This document shows positions 52,771 to 62,167 of a DNA stretch of 64,000 nucleotides, piece after piece; position 1 is the first letter of the stretch; each line of letters begins with the position of its first letter. The translations under genes were made by a program, and so were the position numbers. Location of the stretch: assembly GCF_900116065.1 (NCBI RefSeq), contig NZ_FOZV01000001.1, positions 62,001 through 126,000 of the forward strand. The letters are read 5' to 3'. This DNA is from Brevundimonas viscosa. GTDB lineage: Bacteria > Pseudomonadota > Alphaproteobacteria > Caulobacterales > Caulobacteraceae. The notes beneath the pieces were generated by a model. It was not told the origin of the DNA. It saw only the letters and a list, made by a program, of their open reading frames with translations, and did no database searches.

Positions 52771-53232
52771 CTAGAGGGGCAAGGCTGTCGTCGCCTTCAC
52801 CTCCTCCAGGACCGCGTAGGTTCGTGTCTCGCGCACCCCCGGCATTCTGACCAGCACGTCGCCCAGGAAGGCCCGGTAGGCGTCCATGTCGCCGACCCGC
52901 GCCTTGATCAGATAGTCGAAGCCCCCAGCCACCATGTGGCACTCCAACACCTCGGGCTGGCGACGCACGGCGTCGGCGAAGGCGTCGAATACCTCGCCGG
53001 TGGTCCGGTCCAGGTGCACCTCGACGAAGATCAGCAGCCCCCGCCCGACCTTGGCCGGATCGATCAGGGCCGCGTAGCCGGTGATCACCCTGCGCTCGCG
53101 CAGCCGTCGCACCCGCTCGAAACAAGCCGCCGCCGACAGGTTGCAGCGTCGCGCCAGCTCGGCGTTCGACAGTCGTCCGTCCTCCTGCAGCGCGCGGAGG
53201 AGGCGACGGTCGACCGGATCCAGATCATTCAT
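52771..53232 (-). CDS. putR: Lrp/AsnC family regulator, probable activator of putA
   Basis: A 153-residue Lrp-type protein: N-terminal helix-turn-helix (LDPVDRRLLRALQEDGRLSNAELARRCNLSAAACFERVRRL) and C-terminal ligand domain (GFDYLIKARVGDMDAYRAFLGDVL). It is divergent from putA with a 111-base shared promoter, the arrangement in which alphaproteobacterial PutR activates proline catabolism in response to proline. Role inferred from position. Confidence 0.87.
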   Translation of the reverse strand: MNDLDPVDRRLLRALQEDGRLSNAELARRCNLSAAACFERVRRLRERRVITGYAALIDPAKVGRGLLIFVEVHLDRTTGEVFDAFADAVRRQPEVLECHMVAGGFDYLIKARVGDMDAYRAFLGDVLVRMPGVRETRTYAVLEEVKATTALPL

Positions 53233-53343
53233 CGCCAAAATGCCGGCCTTTCCGAAGGATCGCCGGTTTCGCGGCGCATGATACGATACACATTCGGCAG
53301 GGTCCGCCATATATGCCCGAGGCAATCAGGACCCCGAAAGCCC

Positions 53344-56300
53344 ATGACGAGCGCCTTCCTTCCTTCGAGCGTCGGCCACTGGGACTCCCTCGATGAGGGG
53401 AAATTCGCCGAGGAAGGGGTCGTCGTCCGCGGCCTGCTCCAGCGCACGCCGCTCGACGCCGCCGAACGCGCCGCGGTGGTCGACAGCGCCGTCGCCCTCG
53501 TCGAGGGCGCGCGCCGCAGCCAGAAGAAGCAGGGGGTGGTCGAGAGCTTCCTGCAGGAGTTCAGCCTCGGCACCCGCGAGGGTCTGGCCCTGATGTGTCT
53601 CGCGGAAGCCCTGCTTCGCACCCCTGACGAGGACACGCGCGACCGGCTGATCGCCGAGAAGATCGGCTCGGCCGACTGGGCCAGCCACCTCGGCCAGTCC
53701 GACAGCTTGTTCGTCAACGCCTCGACATGGGGGCTGATGCTGACCGGCAAGCTGGTGGATGTCGATGAGGAAGCGAAGACCGACCTGCCCGGTTTCCTCA
53801 AGCGCATCGTCGGCCGGCTCGGCGAGCCGGTCATCCGCGAGGCGGTCGCCGCCGCCGTGCGCATCATGGGCGAGCAGTTCGTGGTCGGCCGCACCATCGA
53901 GGCCGCGCTGAAGCGGGCCGACCGCGAGGGCTGGCTGTGCAGCTTTGACATGCTCGGCGAGGGCGCCCGCACCGCCGCCGACGCCGAGCGCTACGAGAAG
54001 ATCTACGCCGACGCCATCGAGGCCGTCGGCAGGACCGCGAAGGGACAGGGCCCCGAGGCCGGCCACGGCGTCTCGGTCAAACTGTCGGCCCTGTCGCCCC
54101 GCTACGAGGCGACCCAGGAAACCCGCGTCTGGGACGAGCTCTATCCGCGGGTGAAGCGGCTCGCCCTGATCGCGGCGAAGCACGACATCAACTTCACCAT
54201 GGACGCCGAGGAGGCGGACCGGCTGGCCCTGTCGCTGAAGCTGCTCGACCGGCTGGCGCACGAGCCGGAGCTGGGCGACTGGGAGGGCCTCGGCCTGGCG
54301 GTGCAGGCTTACCAGAAGCGGGGTCCAGAGGCCGTCCGTCGCATCGCCGAACTCGCCCGCACCTCCGGTCGCCGGCTAATGGTCCGCCTCGTCAAGGGGG
54401 CCTACTGGGACACCGAGGTGAAGCGCGCCCAGCAGTTCGGCCGCGTCGACTATCCGGTGTTCACCACCAAGGCGGCGACCGACCTGAACTATCTCGTCTG
54501 CGCGCGGCAGATGATCGAGGCGGCGCCGCATCTCTACAGCCAGTTCGCCACTCACAACGCCCATTCGCTGGCCGCCGTGCACCGGATGGCCTCGGACCGC
54601 GGCGTGAAGATCGAGTTCCAGCGCCTGCACGGCATGGGCGAGGCCCTCTACGACGCCGCCCGAGACGCCTTCGGCCCGGTGACGGTGCGAGCCTACGCCC
54701 CCGTGGGCGGCCACGAGGACCTGCTGCCCTACCTCGTCCGCCGGCTGCTCGAGAACGGCGCCAACTCCTCCTTCGTCCACGCCCTGCTGGACGAGCGGGT
54801 GCCGGCCTCGGCCGTCGCCGCCGACCCGATCGCCGCCGTCGAGGCCCACCCCGACCGCCACGCGAAGATCCCGACTCCCAAGGACATGTACATGGACCGC
54901 CAGAACTCGCTGGGCCGCGACTACTCCCAGGCCGTCGACCGCGAGCGCCACGCCCTGGCCCTGCAAAAGGTCGACAGTGAAAAGCTGACCTCCGGGCCGA
55001 TCATTGGCGGCAAGCTGCGCGTCGGGACCCATCCGCAGGCCGTGACCAATCCCTTCGACACCACCCAGGTGCTGGGCCATGTCTCCGAGGCCGCCGAGGC
55101 CGATCTCGACGCTGCGGTCGAGGCCGCGGCCCGGGCCCAGATCGCCTGGGATCGCAAGGGCGGCGTCGGCCGCGCCCCGGTGCTTCGCGCCATGGCCGAC
55201 GCGCTGGAAGCCGACATGGACCGGCTGGTCGCCCTGCTTTCGCGCGAGGCGGGCAAAACCCTGAACGACGGCGTCGCCGAGGTGCGCGAGGCGGCCGACT
55301 TCTGCCGCTACTACGCCATGCTGGCCGAGCGCGACTTCGGCGGTCCGCAACCGCTGCAGGGACCGGTCGGCGAGTTGAACTCCCTCGTGCTGCACGGCCG
55401 CGGCGTGTTCGCCTGCATCAGCCCGTGGAACTTCCCGCTGGCCATCTTCACCGGCCAGATCGCCGCCGCCCTGGCCGCCGGCAACGCGGTGCTCGCCAAG
55501 CCCGCCGAGCAGACGCCGCTGATCGCCGCCGAGGCGGTGCGCCTCTACTGCAAGGCCGGTCTCGACCCGAACCTGCTGGCCCTGGTCCCGGGCCGCGGCG
55601 AGACCGTCGGGGCGAAGCTGGTCGCCCATCCCGGCATCGACGGCGTCGCCTTCACCGGCGGGACCGACACGGCCACCGCCATCAACCGCTCGCTGGCGAA
55701 CCGTCCCGGCCCGATCATTCCCTTTATCGCCGAGACCGGCGGACTGAACGGCATGTTCGTCGACACCACGGCGCTGAAGGAGCAGGTCATCGACGACGTG
55801 ATCCTGTCGGCCTTCGGCTCCTCGGGCCAGCGCTGTTCGGCCCTGCGCCTGCTCTACGTTCCGCACGACTCGGCCGACGCCCTGATCGAGGGGCTGAAGG
55901 GCGCCCTCGCGGCCCAGGTCGTCGGCGATCCTTCCGATCCCTCCACCGACATCGGCCCGGTCATCGACGCCGACGCGAAGAAGATGCTCGAGGATCACCT
56001 GAAGCGGCTGGAAGGGGACGCGAAGATCGTCGCCCGCGCCGCACTGCCGGCGGGCAGCGAGAAGGGCCACCTGTTCGCCCCGACCATCGCCGAGGTCCCG
56101 ACGCCTGACTATCTCGAGCGCGAGGTGTTCGGCCCCATCCTGCACGTCTGCCGCTACGACCCGGCAAAGCTGAGGGAAACCGCGGCGAAGCTGGCCGCCC
56201 GCGGCTACGGCCTGACGCTCGGCGTGCACAGCCGCATCGAGGCCTTCGCGGACGAGGTCGTCCGCCTCGTCCCGGCCGGCAACGTCTACATCAACCGCTC

Positions 56301-56466
56301 GATCATCGGCGCGGTGGTCGGCGTCCAGCCCTTCGGCGGGGAGGGCCTCAGCGGCACCGGCCCCAAGGCCGGCGGGCCGTACAGCCTGATCCGCTACGCG
56401 GCCGAAAAGGCGATCAGCAACAACATCTCCGCCCAGGGCGGCGACCCGGCGCTGCTCAACCTCTAG
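53344..56466 (+). CDS. putA: Bifunctional proline dehydrogenase / P5C dehydrogenase PutA
   Basis: A 1040-residue PutA oxidising proline to glutamate. The PRODH barrel includes SVKLSALSPRYE, RLVKGAYWDTEVKRAQ and FATHNAHSLAA. The P5CDH half has the NAD-binding SPWNFPLAIFTGQIAAAL, catalytic Glu in FIAETGGLN and Cys in SSGQRCSALRLL. Length and absence of an N-terminal ribbon-helix-helix show the short, non-DNA-binding type A, so regulation falls to the divergent Lrp-like gene. Its stop shares CTAG with the convergent gene. Confidence 0.97.
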   Translation: MTSAFLPSSVGHWDSLDEGKFAEEGVVVRGLLQRTPLDAAERAAVVDSAVALVEGARRSQKKQGVVESFLQEFSLGTREGLALMCLAEALLRTPDEDTRDRLIAEKIGSADWASHLGQSDSLFVNASTWGLMLTGKLVDVDEEAKTDLPGFLKRIVGRLGEPVIREAVAAAVRIMGEQFVVGRTIEAALKRADREGWLCSFDMLGEGARTAADAERYEKIYADAIEAVGRTAKGQGPEAGHGVSVKLSALSPRYEATQETRVWDELYPRVKRLALIAAKHDINFTMDAEEADRLALSLKLLDRLAHEPELGDWEGLGLAVQAYQKRGPEAVRRIAELARTSGRRLMVRLVKGAYWDTEVKRAQQFGRVDYPVFTTKAATDLNYLVCARQMIEAAPHLYSQFATHNAHSLAAVHRMASDRGVKIEFQRLHGMGEALYDAARDAFGPVTVRAYAPVGGHEDLLPYLVRRLLENGANSSFVHALLDERVPASAVAADPIAAVEAHPDRHAKIPTPKDMYMDRQNSLGRDYSQAVDRERHALALQKVDSEKLTSGPIIGGKLRVGTHPQAVTNPFDTTQVLGHVSEAAEADLDAAVEAAARAQIAWDRKGGVGRAPVLRAMADALEADMDRLVALLSREAGKTLNDGVAEVREAADFCRYYAMLAERDFGGPQPLQGPVGELNSLVLHGRGVFACISPWNFPLAIFTGQIAAALAAGNAVLAKPAEQTPLIAAEAVRLYCKAGLDPNLLALVPGRGETVGAKLVAHPGIDGVAFTGGTDTATAINRSLANRPGPIIPFIAETGGLNGMFVDTTALKEQVIDDVILSAFGSSGQRCSALRLLYVPHDSADALIEGLKGALAAQVVGDPSDPSTDIGPVIDADAKKMLEDHLKRLEGDAKIVARAALPAGSEKGHLFAPTIAEVPTPDYLEREVFGPILHVCRYDPAKLRETAAKLAARGYGLTLGVHSRIEAFADEVVRLVPAGNVYINRSIIGAVVGVQPFGGEGLSGTGPKAGGPYSLIRYAAEKAISNNISAQGGDPALLNL

Positions 56467-57035
56467 AGCGGTTCGGGAGGCGCCGACCGCGCCTCCTCCT
56501 CCGCCGCCCGGCGGAACAGCCAGGCGGACATCAACCAGCCGGTCATGAAGAAGCCGACGATGACGAAGGTGAAGTGGCCGCCCGCCAGGGCGACCACAGC
56601 CGTCGCCGCCTGCGCCGCCGCCGCCGCGGTCATGGCGATGACCAGCCCCCTTGCGCGGAAGCTGGCGAGGAAGGCGCCGGCGATGGCTACGAAGATGACC
56701 CCGAAGAACATCAGATTGATGGGGTCGTTCTCACTGCCGATGATGCCGACGGCCAGGTTCGACCAGGTGATCAGGAAGGCGGTGCCCAGCGCCACGACCA
56801 CGCCTGCGCGATAGGCCAGACTGCCGCTGGCCCGCACGGCCAGTTCGAACACCGTCAGCGGCACGGCCAGCATGACGCCGGCGACGATGAAGTCGAAAGC
56901 CGTCCATTGCACGTCGGCGCCCATCCGCATCGCGACCGCCGGCGCCGCCAGCAGCGCCGAGGCCCCGACCCACGGCAGCACCCGCCACCAACTCGCCCCG
57001 CCGCGTCCGCGGCCGTTTTCCGTCTGCATCGTCAT
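56463..57035 (-). CDS. Six-helix membrane protein of unknown function
   Basis: A 190-residue membrane protein with about six helices (ASALLAAPAVAMR, WTAFDFIVAGVMLAVPLTVFELAVR, LAYRAGVVVALGTAFLITWSNLAVGIIGSE, INLMFFGVIFVAIAGAFLA). Similar proteins are widespread but uncharacterised. Of three in-frame ATGs I choose 57035, with GAGGGAG 9 bases upstream. Convergent with putA. Confidence 0.72.
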   Translation of the reverse strand: MTMQTENGRGRGGASWWRVLPWVGASALLAAPAVAMRMGADVQWTAFDFIVAGVMLAVPLTVFELAVRASGSLAYRAGVVVALGTAFLITWSNLAVGIIGSENDPINLMFFGVIFVAIAGAFLASFRARGLVIAMTAAAAAQAATAVVALAGGHFTFVIVGFFMTGWLMSAWLFRRAAEEEARSAPPEPL

Positions 57036-57189
57036 TGTCTTCATCTCCCTCGGTTGGCTTGTGAAAGCTCGCACCGACGGGCGTGAGGGTCATGAGCGAG
57101 TTCTGAGCGGCCGCTGAAATCTGCGGCGCGCTGGCGCGTCACGCCGTCGCCTCGTGGAGCCACGCCGGTTGTGAGAGCATTGAGCCGAG

Positions 57190-58080
57190 ATGACCGGCCA
57201 GATCCGCCCGCCCCTGTCGCCCGATCCACTGCCTGGCCGGCTGGCCCGTCCCGTCCGGCGCGCCATAGCCGGCGGGGTTGTCCGGATGTTCAACGATCCG
57301 GAGAAGGGCGAACGACCGGTGGCGCGGCGCCCGGATGGCCTGTTCGGGCCGAATTCGGTCGCGTGGCGGGTGCACGGCGACGTCACCGGCATGCTGGTCG
57401 GCGGCGTCTCCGGCCTGCTGCTGCAGATGCTCCATCCGGCGGTGCTGGCCGGGGTCTGGGACCATTCCAACTTCCGCGCCGACATGCACGGCCGCCTGCG
57501 CCGCACCGCCCGATTCATCGCCGTCACCACCTATGGCGGGCGAGACGACGCGGAGGCCGTCATCGATCGCGTGCGGCGCATCCATGGGCGGGTGGCCGGC
57601 GCCCTGCCCGACGGAACGCCCTACGCGGCCGACGATCCCGAGTTGCTGGCCTGGGTGCACGTCACCGAGGCGACCAGCTTCCTGAACGGTTGGCTGCGCT
57701 ACGGAGAGCCCGGCATGTCCCGGGCCGACCGCGACCGCTACTTCGCCGAAATGGCCGAGGTCGGCCGACGACTCGGCGCCGATCCGCTGCCCCGGACCCA
57801 GGCCGAAGCCCAGGCTCTGATCCGCGCCCTGCGGCCCCGGCTGCGGGTCGACGAGCGAACCCGCGAGGTGGCGCGCCTGCTGCTGTCCCGCGAGGGCGGC
57901 GACCCCGCGGCGCGGCCCTTCCGCGCCCTGGTGCTGCAGGCGGGCGTGGATCTCCTGCCCGGCTGGGCGCGGCGAATGCACGGCCTGTCCTCGCCCCTGC
58001 CGGCCCGTCCCCTCGTGCGAACCGGAACGCGCGGAGTCGCGCGTACGATCCGCTGGGCGTTCGAGACGCCCTATCGCTGA
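57190..58080 (+). CDS. MpaB/DUF2236-type oxygenase family protein
   Basis: A 296-residue helical protein of the DUF2236 (latex-clearing/MpaB oxygenase-like) family. The conserved block is VHGDVTGMLVGGVSGLLLQMLHPAVLAGVWDHSNF and the later LLAWVHVTEATSFLNG. Family members bind haem b and use oxygen or peroxide; bacterial substrates are mostly unknown. The last 10 bases overlap the convergent HMG-CoA lyase. Confidence 0.83.
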   Translation: MTGQIRPPLSPDPLPGRLARPVRRAIAGGVVRMFNDPEKGERPVARRPDGLFGPNSVAWRVHGDVTGMLVGGVSGLLLQMLHPAVLAGVWDHSNFRADMHGRLRRTARFIAVTTYGGRDDAEAVIDRVRRIHGRVAGALPDGTPYAADDPELLAWVHVTEATSFLNGWLRYGEPGMSRADRDRYFAEMAEVGRRLGADPLPRTQAEAQALIRALRPRLRVDERTREVARLLLSREGGDPAARPFRALVLQAGVDLLPGWARRMHGLSSPLPARPLVRTGTRGVARTIRWAFETPYR

Positions 58081-59009
58081 GCGGCGTCAGCCGTGCTTCG
58101 CGGCCAGCCGCCGGCTCGACTGAGGGCGCTGGGGGCAGGCCGGCCGATCTTCTCTCCGATCCAGCGGGCGACTGCGATCAGGGCGTCGAGGTCGTAGCCG
58201 GTTTCGAAACCGGCCCGTTCGAGCATATAGACCAGGTCCTCGGTGGCGATGTTGCCGGTCGCGCCGGGCGCGAAGGGGCAGCCGCCGATGCCGCCGACGG
58301 AGGCGTCCAGCACGTCGATGCCCGCCTCCACGCCGGCATGGGCGTTGGCCAGGCCGGTGTTCCGGGTGTCGTGGAAGTGCAGGCGCAACACGGCGTCGGG
58401 CGCAGCGCGCCGCGCCGCCTCCACCTTGCGCGTCACGCTCCACGGGTCCCCCGCGCCGATGGTGTCGGCCAGGGCGATCTCGCCGACGCCGAGTTCGGCG
58501 ATGCGGCCGACCAGATCCTCGACCTGCCCGGTCGACACCTCCCCGTCGAAGGGGCAGCCCCAGACGCACGACAGGGTCGCTGTCAGCGCCGGGGCCGCGC
58601 CCGGCTCGCCCTCGGCGTTGCGCCGGCCGGCGACGATGTCGGCCAGCATGCCGACCTGCTGGTCCACGGTGAGGCCCTGGTTCTTCAGCCCGAAGCCGTC
58701 GGTCGCGGACATGGCGACATTGACCTCGTCCACGGGCGTCCCGAGCGCCCGGTCGTAGCCCTTGCCGTTCAGGACGAGGCCGATGCGGCTGCGGCCGGCG
58801 GCCGGCGGCAGAAGGGCCATGACCTCCTCCGCCCCGGCCATCTGCGGCACGTATTTCGGATGCACGAAGCTGACCGCCTCGATGCGCCGCGCCCCTGCGG
58901 CCTCCAGCCGCCGCACCAGTTCGGCGCGCACGGTCGGCTCCAGCACGATGCGCTCGTTCTGAAGTCCGTCTCGGGGACCGACCTCAACGATGGTGATCGG
59001 CCGGCTCAT
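58071..59009 (-). CDS. Hydroxymethylglutaryl-CoA lyase
   Basis: A 312-residue TIM-barrel lyase splitting HMG-CoA to acetoacetate and acetyl-CoA at the end of leucine catabolism. The family start IVEVGPRDGLQNE supplies metal-binding D and R; LHFHDTRNTGLAN and the signature GIGGCPFAPGATGNIATED with the catalytic Cys follow. The other leucine genes (liu cluster) are not in the window. It overlaps the preceding glycosyltransferase by 4 bases. Confidence 0.94.
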   Translation of the reverse strand: MSRPITIVEVGPRDGLQNERIVLEPTVRAELVRRLEAAGARRIEAVSFVHPKYVPQMAGAEEVMALLPPAAGRSRIGLVLNGKGYDRALGTPVDEVNVAMSATDGFGLKNQGLTVDQQVGMLADIVAGRRNAEGEPGAAPALTATLSCVWGCPFDGEVSTGQVEDLVGRIAELGVGEIALADTIGAGDPWSVTRKVEAARRAAPDAVLRLHFHDTRNTGLANAHAGVEAGIDVLDASVGGIGGCPFAPGATGNIATEDLVYMLERAGFETGYDLDALIAVARWIGEKIGRPAPSALSRAGGWPRSTADAAQR

Positions 59010-60682
59010 CGTCGCGGCTCCCCCGGCAGCGCTGCGTCGGGCGGCGCAAAGACAGTCAGGCGGACGTCGTCCCCCTGGGAGTAGTTGTGCCCGTCGACGA
59101 CGCCCACCGAGCGACCGGTCACGCCCCGGCGGGCCGCCGCTTCGCGGAAGCGCTGGGCCTGCCTTTCCTCGACGATCGCCGGTCGGCCCTCGGCCAGCGC
59201 CCGCGCGGCGCCCTCCGCATCGGTCAGTTCCGTGTCGCGGCCGGTCAGGAAGACGAAGCTGGGCTCGTGGAACCCGGCGATGGCCACCGGGCCGGGTCGC
59301 CCCTGGCGCGGGTGCAGGTCGGCCCGCTCCAGCACCTGCTGCAGGCGCGGCGACACCGACAGCGGCTTCAGCTGACGAAGCGTGCCCGCCAGCGCCCCGT
59401 GCGCCACCACGCCCAGCGCCAGCGAGGCGATGACCGCCGGCACGGCGGCGCGGTGAAGCAGAAGGAAGGCCCCGATCAGCCCCGCCAGCACGGAGAAGAC
59501 GATGGTGATGGTCGCCCAGGTCTGGGCGGTGGACCGTCCGAACTCGGTCAGGCCGGCCACGACGGCGGCGGCGAGCAGGACGCCCACCAGCACCGTCAGC
59601 GCGGCGCCGATGTAGCGCGGCCAGCGGCCGACGGGGCGGGTCAGGGCCCCCGCCGCCAGCAGCGCCAGCGCCCCGAAGACCGGCAGGTTGTAGTGTACCA
59701 GCTTGGTCGGCGTCAGCTCGAAGATCAGCCAGGCCGGGAGCAGCCAGCAGATCAGGAAGCGGATGGCCGGCTCCGCCCGACGGGTCCACGCGGCGACGGC
59801 GGCCGCGGGCAGCAGCAGGGTGGCGGGGAAGAAAGTCAGGGCGATGAGGCCGAGGTAGGTTCCCGGCGGCGCGCCGTGGCTCTCGTGACCACCGGCCAGT
59901 TTCGGCGCCAGGTCGCCGCCGATGGCCTCACGCCAGAAACCCCCGTCGGTGGCGATGGTGATGGCGATGGCCCACGGACCGACGATCAGGGCGACCAGCG
60001 GCAGGCCCCAGCCCCAGCCCAGCCGGCGCAGCCACGTCAGGTTCCGGTCCCACAGGGAGAGCAGCAGCATGGCGGGGACGATGACCACCAGGCCGATCGG
60101 GCCCTTGACCAGGATCGAAAGCCCCAGCCCGGACCAGAACAGCAGCTTGTGCGGCCGCTTCGGCGGCTCTCCGGCCCGGGTGGCGAGATAGATCCGCGCC
60201 AACGCCGCCATGGCCAGGGTCACCGCGCCGCACAGCATGGCGTCGGTCTTGGCGATTCCCGCCTCGCTCGACAGCAGGAAGGATGCGCCGAGCATGGCGC
60301 CGGCGAGGAAGCCGGCGCGCGCGCCGAACATGGCCGCCCCGACCCAGGCGCAGGCCGCCGCGGCCAGCATGGCGCCGAGGATCGAAGGGATGCGGTAGGG
60401 CTGAATGGCGCGGCTCTCGACGCCCGATGTCGCGGCGACCGCCGCCGCCTGCATCCAGTAGATTCCGACCGGCTTCTTCCAGCGCGGCTCGTCCTGGAAG
60501 CGGATGTCGACGTAGTCGCCCGTCTCCAGCATCTGCGACGTGGCCTGGGCGTAGCGGCTCTCGTCCCGGTCCAGCGGCGGCAGCAGGGCCAGCACCGGCA
60601 GCCCTGCCAGCAGGGCGATGAGGGCGGCCATCAGCGGGCCCCGCCAGCCGGCGATGTAGCGGTCGAGATCGGGGCGCGTCAT
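59006..60682 (-). CDS. ArnT-like glycosyltransferase (GT83)
   Basis: A 558-residue membrane transferase with about twelve helices and a periplasmic C-terminal domain. The first loop has LPPLDRDESRYAQATSQML, holding the catalytic Asp, and RWKKPVGIYWMQ, both typical of ArnT/PMT enzymes. It would move a sugar from a polyprenyl phosphate carrier to lipid A or another acceptor. The divergent GT2 gene could make the carrier sugar. The sugar itself is unknown. Confidence 0.88.
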   Translation of the reverse strand: MTRPDLDRYIAGWRGPLMAALIALLAGLPVLALLPPLDRDESRYAQATSQMLETGDYVDIRFQDEPRWKKPVGIYWMQAAAVAATSGVESRAIQPYRIPSILGAMLAAAACAWVGAAMFGARAGFLAGAMLGASFLLSSEAGIAKTDAMLCGAVTLAMAALARIYLATRAGEPPKRPHKLLFWSGLGLSILVKGPIGLVVIVPAMLLLSLWDRNLTWLRRLGWGWGLPLVALIVGPWAIAITIATDGGFWREAIGGDLAPKLAGGHESHGAPPGTYLGLIALTFFPATLLLPAAAVAAWTRRAEPAIRFLICWLLPAWLIFELTPTKLVHYNLPVFGALALLAAGALTRPVGRWPRYIGAALTVLVGVLLAAAVVAGLTEFGRSTAQTWATITIVFSVLAGLIGAFLLLHRAAVPAVIASLALGVVAHGALAGTLRQLKPLSVSPRLQQVLERADLHPRQGRPGPVAIAGFHEPSFVFLTGRDTELTDAEGAARALAEGRPAIVEERQAQRFREAAARRGVTGRSVGVVDGHNYSQGDDVRLTVFAPPDAALPGEPRR

Positions 60683-60761
60683 GTGCAGCTTCCTATCACG
60701 GCCGTTCCTGAGACGTCAGCCATCCCTCCCGCGCGGCTGCGAAACCCGCTAGACAGCCGCC

Positions 60762-61490
60762 ATGACCGAAACCGTTCCCGACATCTCCGTCGTCGTTCCC
60801 GTTCATGACGAGGAGGGCGCGGCCGGCCCCCTGGCGCGCGAGATCGCGGCGGCCTTCGCCGGGCGATCGTTCGAGATGCTCTTCGTGGACGACGCATCAC
60901 GCGACGGCACGCTCGCCGAGCTCCGGGCGCTGATGCCGGAACTGCCGATGCTGCGCGTGCTCAGCCACGCATCGAACGCCGGGCAGAGCCGGGCGGTGCG
61001 GACCGGTGTGCTGGCGGCGCGGGGACCGATCATCGTCACGCTCGACGGAGACGGCCAGAACCCGCCTGCCGATGCGCCGAAGCTCGTCGACCTGCTGGCC
61101 GCCTCCCCCCCGAACGTGGCGCTGGTCGGCGGGGTTCGGGCCCGGCGTCAGGACACCGAGGCCAAGCGCTGGGCCTCGCGCTGGGCGAACCGCATCCGCA
61201 AGCGCCTGCTGGCGGACGACGCGGCCGATACAGGCTGCGGGCTCAAGGCCTTCCGGCGCGACGTCTTTCTGAGGCTGCCGTACTTCGATCACGTTCACCG
61301 CTATCTGCCGGCCCTGGTGATCCGCGAGGGATTCGAGAACCGCTATATCGACGTCGGGCACCGGCACCGGGAGACGGGCCGGTCCAAGTACACCAATTGG
61401 GGACGGCTCGTGGCGTCGCTTTCGGACCTGCTGGGCGTGATGTGGCTGAAGCGGCGGTCTCGCAGGCCGGGCGCAGTCAGCGAATTCTGA
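60762..61490 (+). CDS. Family 2 glycosyltransferase (DPM1/ArnC-like)
   Basis: A 242-residue GT2: SVVVPVHDEEGAAGPLA at the start, FVDDASRDGTLAEL, the DxD-type LDGDGQNPPADAPKL, and DTGCGLKAFRRDVFLRL. No C-terminal membrane domain, which resembles dolichol-phosphate-mannose synthases. It is divergent from the ArnT-like gene, 79 bases away, so the pair likely makes and uses a polyprenyl-linked sugar. Confidence 0.88.
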   Translation: MTETVPDISVVVPVHDEEGAAGPLAREIAAAFAGRSFEMLFVDDASRDGTLAELRALMPELPMLRVLSHASNAGQSRAVRTGVLAARGPIIVTLDGDGQNPPADAPKLVDLLAASPPNVALVGGVRARRQDTEAKRWASRWANRIRKRLLADDAADTGCGLKAFRRDVFLRLPYFDHVHRYLPALVIREGFENRYIDVGHRHRETGRSKYTNWGRLVASLSDLLGVMWLKRRSRRPGAVSEF

Positions 61491-61593
61491 GGTTCGCCTC
61501 CCGGGGGAGCGGCCGTAGCCGTATGGAGCGAACCGGGGTATGCATCGTTAACAAGCGCGGCCGTTGGGGGCCGTCCGCCGCCGGAGCCTGGTC

Positions 61594-62037
61594 ATGCTGA
61601 TCGCCCTGCCGCTGCTGTTGATCCCGGTGGTGCTCTACAACATCGTGGTGCTGTCGAGCCTGATCGGCGGCGGCAGCGAGGCGGCGATGGCCGCGGGCGG
61701 GGCCGACGCCATCCTGCGCGATCCGATGTTCTCCATCCCGATGGCCTCCGGAACCAGCTGGAACGTCGGGCCGGGAGACCTGATCCTGCTGCTGAGCCTG
61801 ATCCTGCTTTTCTTCGAACTGCTGAAATCGACGTCGAGCCAGAAGGTGGCGATCGTCAATCACGCCCTGTCGATGATCCTGTTCGTCGCCGTGCTGGTGG
61901 AGTTCCTGCTGATCAAGGGCTTCGCCACCTCCACCTTCTTCCTGATCGTGGTGATGGTCATGCTGGACGTGCTGGCCGGGTTCATCGTCACCATCATCTC
62001 GGCCCGCAAGGACCTCGACTTCGGCGGCGTGGCCTAG
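61594..62037 (+). CDS. Conserved four-helix membrane protein
   Basis: A 147-residue protein with four membrane helices (about 3-22, 60-80, 87-107 and 109-133), a small periplasmic loop (SIPMASGTSWNVGPGD) and a cytoplasmic SARKDLDFGGVA end. GGAG lies 7 bases before the ATG; an upstream TTG (61564) is less likely. Function unknown. Confidence 0.75.
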   Translation: MLIALPLLLIPVVLYNIVVLSSLIGGGSEAAMAAGGADAILRDPMFSIPMASGTSWNVGPGDLILLLSLILLFFELLKSTSSQKVAIVNHALSMILFVAVLVEFLLIKGFATSTFFLIVVMVMLDVLAGFIVTIISARKDLDFGGVA

Positions 62038-62038
62038 A

Positions 62039-62107
62039 TCAGCTGAAGGCCACGAAGATAAGGGCCACGACGGTCACGTCGATGGTGCGGGTCAGGAAGC
62101 TGAGCAT
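62039..62107 (-). CDS. Possible 22-residue membrane microprotein
   Basis: A short ATG-TGA frame encodes MLSFLTRTIDVTVVALIFVAFS, a single hydrophobic helix with a charged N-terminal third, one base after the convergent stop codon. The ribosome site is weak. It may be chance. Confidence 0.25.
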   Translation of the reverse strand: MLSFLTRTIDVTVVALIFVAFS

Positions 62108-62167
62108 TGGCGGCGGTCCGGAAACGGGCGTGAACCCCGGGGGTTCAGCAAGGACCATGCCGCAGCT

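Noticed and set aside
51838..53343. A 500-residue N-terminal extension of PutA
   Set aside because: It is antisense to the glycosyltransferase and the Lrp regulator; PutA homology starts at 53344.
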